Assembly (NCBI GenBank): GCA_036397975.1
Contig: DASWHW010000047.1
Span: forward strand, 1 to 25,339
Length of the DNA stretch: 25,339 nt
Source of the DNA: SZUA-287 sp036397975
GTDB taxonomy: Bacteria; Bacteroidota; Ignavibacteria; UBA10030; UBA6906
Reading direction: 5' to 3'
The notes under the pieces are model-generated. The model made no database searches. It was not told the origin of the DNA and worked only from the letters and a program-made list of their open reading frames with translations. A program made the translations under genes and the position numbers. This document shows positions 16,431 to 22,370 of the stretch, piece by piece (positions within the stretch are counted from its first letter, which is position 1; the number at the start of each line of letters is the position of its first letter).

Positions 16431-16459
16431 TTGACTTTCGAAAAGTGAATATGTATATT
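16431..16459 (+). promoter_or_regulatory. sigma70-type promoter of tRNA-Ala
   Basis: TTGACT at 16431-16436 and TATATT at 16454-16459 are separated by exactly 17 bases. Transcription would begin near 16466, about 17 bases before the mature tRNA 5' end. The nuclease ORF immediately downstream of the tRNA has no promoter of its own that I can see and would be read from this one. Confidence 0.8.
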
Positions 16460-16482
16460 TGACGCACAATTCTCATGATCAC

Positions 16483-16555
16483 GGGGCTGTAGCTCAGTTG
16501 GGAGAGCGCGTGAATGGCATTCACGAGGTCAGGGGTCCGATCCCCCTCAGCTCCA
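16483..16555 (+). tRNA. tRNA-Ala (anticodon GGC)
   Basis: A complete 73-base cloverleaf. The acceptor stem is GGGGCTG / CAGCTCC (one G-U) with discriminator A16555. The D-arm is GCTC-AGTTGGGA-GAGC. The anticodon stem is CGTGA / TCACG around loop ATGGCAT with anticodon GGC at 16516-16518. The variable loop is AGGTC. The T-arm is AGGGG-TCCGATC-CCCCT. All stems pair. CCA is not encoded, so the 3' end should be made by RNase Z and CCA added. The bases right after the discriminator (C, T) are followed at once by the ATG of a GIY-YIG ORF, and the 3' half from position 29 onward is repeated exactly beyond that ORF. Confidence 0.97.
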
Positions 16556-16556
16556 C
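16511..16556 (+). repeat. direct repeat copy 1 (3' part of tRNA-Ala)
   Basis: These 46 bases, from the third pair of the anticodon stem through the discriminator base plus one C, recur at 16843-16919 with every base identical apart from a 31-base insertion. This copy belongs to the intact tRNA. Confidence 0.95.
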
Positions 16557-16557
16557 T

Positions 16558-16845
16558 ATGTACTACGTGTACATTCTGGTGAGCACCGTTGACGGCTCCT
16601 TATACACTGGCCAGACTCAGGATCTGCAGGTCCGCATGAAGCGACACAACACAGGCAGAGTCAAGAGTTCAAGGTCGCGAGCTCCGTATCGACTCGCCTA
16701 CGTCGAGGAATATGCCACTCGTGCTGAAGCAATGTGGCGCGAGTGGGAATTGAAGACCAAGTGGAACTCCGATCGTAAGAAAAAGTTGATCTCAGGTTTT
16801 GACCCCAGCAGGCTAGTTCACTTCACTCTACATGAAACAACCTGA
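16558..16845 (+). CDS. GIY-YIG nuclease, single-domain (YhbQ/UvrC-N type)
   Basis: A 95-residue protein. The GIY-YIG core is YVY at residues 3-5 and LYTGQT at 15-20, with YTG replacing YIG. Arg in VRMKRHNTG (R26/R29) and Glu in RAEAMWREWELK (E57/E62) match the catalytic Arg and metal-binding Glu regions. There is no DNA-binding or second domain. It is similar in size to the widespread single-domain GIY-YIG proteins. The ATG lies three bases after the tRNA discriminator with no Shine-Dalgarno. The frame is open back through the tRNA, where a GTG at 16510 follows GGGAG of the D-arm by 5 bases, so an N-terminally extended form (16 extra residues) is possible. The stop TGA (16843-16845) is the first triplet of the repeated tRNA half. 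Confidence 0.85.
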   Translation: MYYVYILVSTVDGSLYTGQTQDLQVRMKRHNTGRVKSSRSRAPYRLAYVEEYATRAEAMWREWELKTKWNSDRKKKLISGFDPSRLVHFTLHETT

Positions 16846-16919
16846 ATGGCATTCACGAGGTCAGTCTACGACTCTACGAGTCGCAGACTCGTAGAGGGTC
16901 CGATCCCCCTCAGCTCCAC
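16843..16919 (+). repeat. direct repeat copy 2 (interrupted tRNA-Ala 3' half)
   Basis: Bases 16843-16864 and 16896-16919 together equal 16511-16556 exactly. A 31-base insert at 16865-16895 splits the 5' strand of the T-stem. There is no tRNA 5' half, so this is not a functional tRNA gene. The first three bases serve as the stop codon of the nuclease ORF. Confidence 0.93.
16865..16896. repeat. hairpin-forming insert within the tRNA fragment
   Basis: CTCTACGAGTC (16872-16882) and GACTCGTAGAG (16886-16896) are perfect 11-bp inverted repeats around loop GCA. An extra direct copy of TCTACGA precedes them at 16865-16871. The insert is 16865-16895 when compared with the uninterrupted copy. No other copy was seen in the window. 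It could be a small dispersed palindromic repeat. Confidence 0.8.
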
Positions 16920-16921
16920 AC

Positions 16922-16945
16922 AAGGGAACATCGAAGCGTTCCCTT
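16922..16945 (+). terminator. hairpin, probable tRNA terminator
   Basis: AAGGGAAC (16922-16929) pairs with GTTCCCTT (16938-16945) around an 8-base loop, three bases past the second tRNA fragment. The T-tract is short (TT then GCCG), so termination strength is doubtful. Its position suits the end of the ancestral tRNA transcript. Confidence 0.55.
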
Positions 16946-16973
16946 TGCCGTATTAAAAAGACGCGTTGACCTC

Positions 16974-17654
16974 ATGATGCAAAACCTCGGCATATCATTT
17001 ACCTTCCCCTTTAAAGATCAGCGATGGCTCTCTAAATTCCTTCTGGCCGCACTTTTCATGTTGCTCAGCATTCTGGTTGTTGGGATATTCTTTCTCCTTG
17101 GCTACTACGTTCAGGTGATTCAAAGAGTTATTCGGAAAGACGAAAATCCGATGCCGGAATGGGATGAAATGGGTGAAAAGTTCGTTCTGGGTTTCAAATA
17201 CTTTGTTGTCTATCTCGTCTATCTTATCCCGGTGATCTTGCTGTATGTCCTCTTTCTCGCCGCAGTCATTGCCGCATCCCTTTCCGGAGGCCAGGAGATC
17301 TCCACGCTCATCAATATCATGAGCATTCTTCTCGTCATTATCCTCTTGCCGTACACTCTTGCACTCTCGGCTCTGACGCCAATCATTTCCGCGCGTTTTG
17401 CAGCGACCGAGAGTATTTCCGAGGCGCTTGATATAGCCGGGATTGTTCGTCAATTCAAGATGAACTGGCAGAACGCAATCATTGTTGCACTGATAACTGT
17501 GGGGATTCAGTCTTTCGCAGCGGTGGGATTAATAGTGCTGATCGTCGGGATCTTCTTCACCTTGTTCTATTCGTATCTCGCTTCAGCACATATGGCGGGA
17601 TTGCTCTATCTGGACTCAATGGAAAAGGCGCAGGTTGCACAAAGTATCTCGTGA
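16974..17654 (+). CDS. DUF4013 family membrane protein
   Basis: A 226-residue integral membrane protein. After a short N-terminal ISFTFPFKDQRWLSKFLLAAL there are about five to six hydrophobic segments. The DUF4013 hallmark GYYVQVIQRVIRKDENPMPEWDEMGEKF-type stretch sits after the first helix (about residues 43-72). The family is common in archaea and bacteria and has no established function. The start is ATG 16974 or ATG 16977; no clear Shine-Dalgarno precedes either (ACGCGTTGACCTC). The gene lies just downstream of the tRNA element and overlaps the next ORF by 20 bases, implying translational coupling with the cytochrome-like lipoprotein. Confidence 0.82.
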   Translation: MMQNLGISFTFPFKDQRWLSKFLLAALFMLLSILVVGIFFLLGYYVQVIQRVIRKDENPMPEWDEMGEKFVLGFKYFVVYLVYLIPVILLYVLFLAAVIAASLSGGQEISTLINIMSILLVIILLPYTLALSALTPIISARFAATESISEALDIAGIVRQFKMNWQNAIIVALITVGIQSFAAVGLIVLIVGIFFTLFYSYLASAHMAGLLYLDSMEKAQVAQSIS

Positions 17655-18057
17655 CATTATTGTTGGATTTTTCTTCGTCATCGTCTACTTCGCTTTTCTG
17701 ACCCCTGGCTGTAAAGACGACACCCTTACAGGTCCTGATGGAAGTCCGTCGACCGTGATGTTCCCCGATTCAATGGTAAGCTACTCGGCGCAGGTGCAGT
17801 TGTTGTTCAATCAGACATGTGTATTTTCAGGGTGTCATGGCGGATCATTGCCGCAAGGACGGGTGAGGTTAGAGGCTTACGGGGATTGGTTCTCGACTCC
17901 TGGCGTTGTCGTCCCGTTCAATCCGGCCCAGAGCGAGCTGGTCATGCGAGTTGAGGGAAACGGCGTTATCAGAATGCCCCTGAATAGGAACTCTCTCAAC
18001 CAAAATCAGATCAATGGCATCAAACGGTGGATACAGGAAGGCGCTGCAAATAACTAG
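17635..18057 (+). CDS. cytochrome c-like lipoprotein with CX4CH motif
   Basis: A 140-residue protein. A lipoprotein signal spans residues 1-26 (hydrophobic core VGFFFVIVYFAFL, lipobox TPGC, C26). The haem-attachment motif is CVFSGCH (C62, C67, H68), with four rather than two residues between the cysteines, followed by GG. VIRMPLNRN near residue 113 provides a likely axial Met, and NQNQINGIKRWIQEGA is the closing helix typical of small c-type cytochrome domains. It would be an envelope-anchored electron carrier or haem domain. The start is TTG 17635 inside the DUF4013 gene, with AAGG about 7 bases upstream; no ATG or GTG would retain the signal peptide. CX4CH haem binding is assumed from related domains, not proven here. 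Confidence 0.78.
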   Translation: MHKVSRDIIVGFFFVIVYFAFLTPGCKDDTLTGPDGSPSTVMFPDSMVSYSAQVQLLFNQTCVFSGCHGGSLPQGRVRLEAYGDWFSTPGVVVPFNPAQSELVMRVEGNGVIRMPLNRNSLNQNQINGIKRWIQEGAANN

Positions 18058-18073
18058 CGTCCCACAGACTTCT

Positions 18074-18952
18074 TCATACACCTCTCGGATCTTTTCCCCA
18101 CATCAACTTCGCCCGCAGAACATCAAAGTATGATCGATCGACACGTTTAATAAGCCTTGCTTTGAATGATGCACTCTTGAGACGAATCTCGACCGGTGAA
18201 CGATAACTCCCGGCCAACTGCCCGTCGGCGAAAAAGGAAACATCGTCGCTGTTGGCGTGAGCAATCACCCGGATGGAACTCTCGTCCGGAACGATCAACG
18301 GTCGGCCACTGAGCGTGTGCGGCGCTATTGGGGTAATGCCGATGACTCTACTGGTCGGCACAACGATGGGGCCACCATTCGAAAGCGCATACGCAGTGGA
18401 CCCCGTCGGCGTTGAGAGGACAAGGCCATCGGCGCGGTAGGTCACTGCAAATGATCCGTCGATATGAGTTTCGAGGTCGATGAGGGTGGTATAGCTTGAC
18501 TTGCCGATGACAATATCATTCAGTGCATAGATCTGCTTCCCCGAATCCGAAGGGAACGAAGCCTCCAGCACCAGTCGCTCCTCGATAACATATTGCTTCT
18601 TGAGAATATCACCAATCGCCGCCTCGATTTCATCCGGCGCGAGTTCTGCCAGGAAACCGAGCTTCCCCAGGTTTACGCCAAGAATCGGAGTGCTCCGCGA
18701 ACCGACAGCCCGGACAGCATTAAGAATCGTGCCGTCGCCGCCAAATGCAACAAGGATGTCGGCTCCCTCCACGCACTCCTCCACTGTAGTGCAGCGACCC
18801 GCGGCACTCTTTTTCGACTTCCCTTCGAGCAACGAAAACACATCGCGGTCGAGAATGTAGCTCACGTTGGAGGCATCCAGCTTTTGCACAAGAGCCTCCA
18901 CCGCGTCAGCCAAGCCAACCTTATCGGTGTTTCCAATAATTCCAAATTTCAT
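18074..18952 (-). CDS. nadK: NAD kinase
   Basis: A 292-residue protein of normal family length. It has the diacylglycerol/NAD-kinase GGDGT loop at residues 71-75 (D73 catalytic), NLGKLGFLAE near 94-103, LNDIVIGK, and ADGLVLSTPTGSTAYALSNG near 176-195 forming the NAD site. It phosphorylates NAD to NADP in the cytoplasm. AAGGTGA lies about 7 bases before the ATG at 18952. It sits 10 bases after the stop of the upstream glycosyltransferase and is the last gene of the leuS-GT2-msbA-GT2-nadK run. It converges with the cytochrome gene (16 bases between stops) and no terminator hairpin is visible there. Confidence 0.96.
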   Translation of the reverse strand: MKFGIIGNTDKVGLADAVEALVQKLDASNVSYILDRDVFSLLEGKSKKSAAGRCTTVEECVEGADILVAFGGDGTILNAVRAVGSRSTPILGVNLGKLGFLAELAPDEIEAAIGDILKKQYVIEERLVLEASFPSDSGKQIYALNDIVIGKSSYTTLIDLETHIDGSFAVTYRADGLVLSTPTGSTAYALSNGGPIVVPTSRVIGITPIAPHTLSGRPLIVPDESSIRVIAHANSDDVSFFADGQLAGSYRSPVEIRLKSASFKARLIKRVDRSYFDVLRAKLMWGKDPRGV

Positions 18953-18962
18953 TCATTTCACC

Positions 18963-19715
18963 TTAAATACGTTTCTTCTGGAGTTCCCACAATTTCGCAT
19001 ATTTTGTAAAGACGTAGGCGGAAGAGGCCAGGCAGAGTATGAGACCCTGCATGCCGTCAAGAAAACCAAGGCGGAAAATGTACATCTTCGCAAACATGAA
19101 ACCCGGTCGAAGCAGCACTTGCGATAATGAGAAACGACGCCTCGCTGAGCGGGCGTCCTGTGCCGCAAGGGATGTGTAGCGATTGAACTTCCGGAAGTAG
19201 TGCACCAGGTTGGGATCGGTGTAATGCAAAAAATCGTTCCGCAAATGACCCACTTGACCATCCATGAGAAGCTCCTCATGGACGTGCGACTCACTGAACC
19301 TTCCCTTCGAGCGTCGGAACAATCTCGTCACGCGAGAAGGATACCAACCGCAGTGTTTGATCCACCTGCCCAGAAAGTATGCCCGGCGTGCAACATCGTA
19401 TGCATCAAATCGCGAATCGGACTCATGCACAATTTCCTGAATTTCTACCGCTGCCTCGGAAGTCACCCGCTCATCCGCGTCTAGCCAGAGGATCCAGGCA
19501 CAAGTTGCATGCTCCAGCGCGAGATTCTTTGTTGCGCCGAATCCCTTCCACTCTGCATCGAGTACTTTGGTTGCAAGCTGTCTGGCTCGCTCAACTGTTC
19601 CGTCTTTGCTCCCGGAGTCAACCACAATACGTTCCTCTGCCCACGCAACGCTTTGCAGGCAGTCAGTGATGTTGTTCTCCTCATTTTTTGTAAGAATGAT
19701 GACAGAGACAGACAT
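18963..19715 (-). CDS. GT2 glycosyltransferase, LPS-core type (WaaE/KdtX-like)
   Basis: A 250-residue GT-A fold enzyme: VSVIILTKNEENNITDCLQS at the nucleotide-sugar site, VVDSGSKDGT at 31-40, and the metal-binding DAD at 79-81 (WLDADERV). RLFRRSKGRFSESHVHEEL and a C-terminal hydrophobic helix (QGLILCLASSAYVFTKY) match the WaaE/KdtX branch that adds sugar to the LPS inner core at the inner membrane. Its ATG overlaps the msbA-like stop by one base (TAATG), so the two are translationally coupled. Donor and acceptor cannot be told from sequence alone. Confidence 0.88.
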   Translation of the reverse strand: MSVSVIILTKNEENNITDCLQSVAWAEERIVVDSGSKDGTVERARQLATKVLDAEWKGFGATKNLALEHATCAWILWLDADERVTSEAAVEIQEIVHESDSRFDAYDVARRAYFLGRWIKHCGWYPSRVTRLFRRSKGRFSESHVHEELLMDGQVGHLRNDFLHYTDPNLVHYFRKFNRYTSLAAQDARSARRRFSLSQVLLRPGFMFAKMYIFRLGFLDGMQGLILCLASSAYVFTKYAKLWELQKKRI

Positions 19716-21553
19716 TACGCCCTGAACTGCATGTCGTACAGCTTTTTATAAAGGCTCCCTTGTTCGTTGACAAGATCTGCGTGTTTTCCCACTTCACGAA
19801 TTCGTCCTCCTTCAATCACCATGATCGTATCGGCGTGTTGAATTGTGGAAAGACGATGCGCAATAACGATAGAGGTCCGACCTTTCATCAATTTCTCAAT
19901 CGCTTCCTGCACGAGCAACTCCGACTCCGTATCCAGAGCCGAGGTAGCTTCATCGAGAATAAGAATCGGTGGATTCTTCAGGATTGCACGAGCAAGAGAG
20001 AGACGCTGCCGCTCTCCACCGGAGAGTTTTATCCCCCGGTCTCCAATCATCGTTTCATAGCCATCCGAAAGGTTCATAATAAAACGGTGGGCATTGGCCG
20101 CCTTTGCGGCCTCGACGAGCTTTTCATCGGGCACCTCGGGTCGTCCGTATGCAATATTATTCCGCACAGAATCGTTGAAAAGAATCGTTTCCTGAGTGAC
20201 AACCCCGATGAGGGAGCGAAGAGATTCGATGCTGATCTGGCGTACGTCAACACCGTCAATGCGGATCGACCCTTCTGTCACGTCGTAGAAACGTGGAACA
20301 AGATCGACCAGTGTTGACTTTCCCGAACCGCTCGGACCAACGATCGCAACAACCTCTCCTTTTCGAATCACTGTACTAATGTCCATGAGAACCAGCGTGT
20401 CCGACGAATAGCCGAAGCAAAGATTCTCGATAACGATTTCTTTTTCGAAGGAAGAAACGGCAACAGGATTCGGGGCATCTTTGATGTTCGGCTCGGTGTC
20501 CAGGATGGAGAATACCCTCGCCCCAGCGGCAGACGCCTCCTGAATACGATTATTCACGCTGCTGATTTCCTTAATCGGGGGCATGAGCTGGAACATTGCA
20601 AAGAGGAAGCCGAGAAACTCGCTTGCCTTCATCGATTCGTTTGCCAAAACCTCTAACCCGCCATACCAGATGATCGCTCCTCCGCCAACGGCAGTGAGGA
20701 ACTCCGTTGTTGGGGATGCAAGATTTCGAATACCGGCGATGTTGACCACCGTCCTGAAATGCCGCTGAATTTCCCGTGCAAATTTCTTGTTCTCAAAACT
20801 CTCCATGCCGAATGCCTTCACGACTTTTACTCCGGAAATCGTCTCGTACAGAACGGACGTTACATCAGCGAGTCGTTCCTGAATCTTTCCGCTCTCACGA
20901 CGGACGCGTTTCCCGACCCAAGTAATAATCAACAAGACAAGCGGGAAGACCACGAACGCGAGGAGGGTCAACTGCCAGCTGATGAGAAGACAGATCGTCA
21001 AATATGCCATGATGAGGAGCGGTTCACGAATGAGTGTGTAGATGGAGGCAGAGATCCCCGAGTTCACGACGGTCACGTCGTTCATGATTCGGGAGATCAG
21101 GTTCCCCGTTCGTTCACCCGTAAAATAGGAGAGTGGAAGCTGATGTAGATGGCGGTATAGTGAGCCCCGGATATCGCGCCCCATTGCTTGCTCAACATAA
21201 GTCGTCAGCATGGATTGGATGTAGCCGAAGAGATTCTTGAAAAGGAACGCCACAAGAATAACCATGACAATTCGAAAAAGCGATTCGCGGGTTGTTCCCG
21301 TAAACACGAAATTCTGAAATTGATCCACCGCCCAGTCTTTTGCATCAAGCAGCCAGGAAGGGACCAAGCTGCCGCTGCGAGAAGCTGAAGCAGCCACTTT
21401 TGGGTCCTGTTTGAAAAGAGTCTCGAGTAATGGAATCAGGAGGTAGATCGACACTGCACTGAAAAGTGAGTACAGTATCGATGCAAGCAGGGAAAAACCA
21501 AGATACCGTAAGTATGGCTTTGCGTATTTCAGAACCCGCCAATAGACCGTCAT
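19715..21553 (-). CDS. msbA: MsbA-like lipid/LPS ABC exporter
   Basis: A 612-residue fused permease-ATPase. Six membrane helices lie within about residues 1-330, with a large extracytoplasmic loop near 48-90. ATPase motifs: Walker A GPSGSGKS at 406-413, Q-loop VTQETILFNDSV near 452-463, signature LSGGERQ at 510-516, Walker B LILDEATSALD at 531-541, H-loop H566. The sequence pattern and its place between two LPS-type glycosyltransferases support flipping lipid A-core across the inner membrane. The ATG overlaps the upstream glycosyltransferase stop as ATGA. It has a distinct sequence from the exporter at 14562-16352. The msbA symbol rests on context plus length. Confidence 0.88.
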   Translation of the reverse strand: MTVYWRVLKYAKPYLRYLGFSLLASILYSLFSAVSIYLLIPLLETLFKQDPKVAASASRSGSLVPSWLLDAKDWAVDQFQNFVFTGTTRESLFRIVMVILVAFLFKNLFGYIQSMLTTYVEQAMGRDIRGSLYRHLHQLPLSYFTGERTGNLISRIMNDVTVVNSGISASIYTLIREPLLIMAYLTICLLISWQLTLLAFVVFPLVLLIITWVGKRVRRESGKIQERLADVTSVLYETISGVKVVKAFGMESFENKKFAREIQRHFRTVVNIAGIRNLASPTTEFLTAVGGGAIIWYGGLEVLANESMKASEFLGFLFAMFQLMPPIKEISSVNNRIQEASAAGARVFSILDTEPNIKDAPNPVAVSSFEKEIVIENLCFGYSSDTLVLMDISTVIRKGEVVAIVGPSGSGKSTLVDLVPRFYDVTEGSIRIDGVDVRQISIESLRSLIGVVTQETILFNDSVRNNIAYGRPEVPDEKLVEAAKAANAHRFIMNLSDGYETMIGDRGIKLSGGERQRLSLARAILKNPPILILDEATSALDTESELLVQEAIEKLMKGRTSIVIAHRLSTIQHADTIMVIEGGRIREVGKHADLVNEQGSLYKKLYDMQFRA

Positions 21554-22368
21554 TGCAGTTTCTTCAGCATGTTGAACTCGCGATTGGAAATTGGGGGAAG
21601 CGGCATGCCCTTCTCTTTACACGTGCGGTATTCCCAAACCTTCATGTAGAGAACCATGGAATAGAGGGCGTCAAGCACGGCAAGAAGAAAGCCATGAAAG
21701 CCATCGCGATACCCCTTCTTGGAAAAGAACATTCTGAGAAAGTGGGACGCAGGACTCAGAAAGAAGTCGTACCAATACGCTCCCACGGAAGAGTTGGCCT
21801 TGATCCTGTTCGATACCTGGAGTGAGGTATACTCGTTCATCTTTCCCACGTACTCCTCAATCGTCTCATAGGTATAGTGGTAAACGATGCCCCTCATCCG
21901 CGTGTGTGATCCTTTCGTAAAGAACCCGCCATGCACTTCCTCATGATTAACGATGTACGCATCCTTCCGCAGCAGTCGTAGCTGGTAATCCGGATACCAT
22001 CCGCCGTGATAGATCCATTTCCCGAATGCGCGGGGCTTACGCAAGAGTTCGTACCCCGTCATCACCGTGCCGCGTTCAAGCATCTGTTGAATTTCTTCTG
22101 AAAGCTCAAACGATACCTCTTCGTCCGCATCAATGAATAGAATCCAATCTCCCGTCGCGTACTGGATTCCCTTTTCCATTTGTCGTGTCGATCCGGGATA
22201 TTCGTGCTGGTAGACATGCGGGGTGAATTGTTTTGCAACCTCGACGGTTCGATCCGAGCTGAAGGAGTCGACGACAATGATTTCATCAGCCCAACGGACA
22301 CTCTCAAGGCAGCGCTTGATATTCGCTTCCTCGTTGAGCGTGATCAGTACAACTGAGAGCGTTGCCAT
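21550..22368 (-). CDS. GT2 glycosyltransferase (LPS biosynthesis type)
   Basis: A 272-residue GT-A enzyme: LSVVLITLNEEANIKRCLES, IVVDSFSSDRT around 31-41, DAD at 80-82 (LFIDADEEV), then GWYPDYQLRLLRKDA and EEVHGGF. The C-terminus has an amphipathic/hydrophobic stretch (FHGFLLAVLDALYSMVLYMKVWEY). It is a paralogue-like partner of the GT2 at 18963-19715, with the same architecture flanking msbA, so both likely build the LPS or lipooligosaccharide core. The start lies 2 bases after the leuS stop, and its stop overlaps the msbA start (ATGA). Confidence 0.88.
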   Translation of the reverse strand: MATLSVVLITLNEEANIKRCLESVRWADEIIVVDSFSSDRTVEVAKQFTPHVYQHEYPGSTRQMEKGIQYATGDWILFIDADEEVSFELSEEIQQMLERGTVMTGYELLRKPRAFGKWIYHGGWYPDYQLRLLRKDAYIVNHEEVHGGFFTKGSHTRMRGIVYHYTYETIEEYVGKMNEYTSLQVSNRIKANSSVGAYWYDFFLSPASHFLRMFFSKKGYRDGFHGFLLAVLDALYSMVLYMKVWEYRTCKEKGMPLPPISNREFNMLKKLQ

Positions 22369-22370
22369 AG

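Larger units (their letters stand above)
16557..16919 (+). mobile_element. minimal tRNA-inserted GIY-YIG element
   Basis: The unit consists of one base, 285 coding bases for a GIY-YIG nuclease and a second copy of the tRNA-Ala 3' half. With the intact tRNA on its left, the nuclease gene is bracketed by 46-base direct repeats, like the attL/attR of a tRNA-integrated island, but no integrase or other gene is present. The sequence just beyond (16922-16945 hairpin) looks like the original tRNA terminator. This suggests that the unit was placed inside or next to the tRNA so that the tRNA stayed whole. Equivalent unit boundaries are 16511-16842. Mobility is inferred from structure only. Confidence 0.72.

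Noticed and set aside
16459..16557. Extension of the GIY-YIG ORF to a TTG upstream of the tRNA
   Set aside because: The TTG overlaps the -10 box and lies upstream of the expected transcription start, so it would not be in the RNA; the translated tRNA is not a real protein domain.
16843..16919. Second tRNA-Ala gene
   Set aside because: It lacks the whole 5' half and its T-stem is split by a 31-base insert, so it cannot be a functional tRNA.
16483..16919. Classical integrase-driven genomic island at a tRNA
   Set aside because: The repeats are only about 330 bases apart and no integrase, excisionase or cargo other than the GIY-YIG gene is present.
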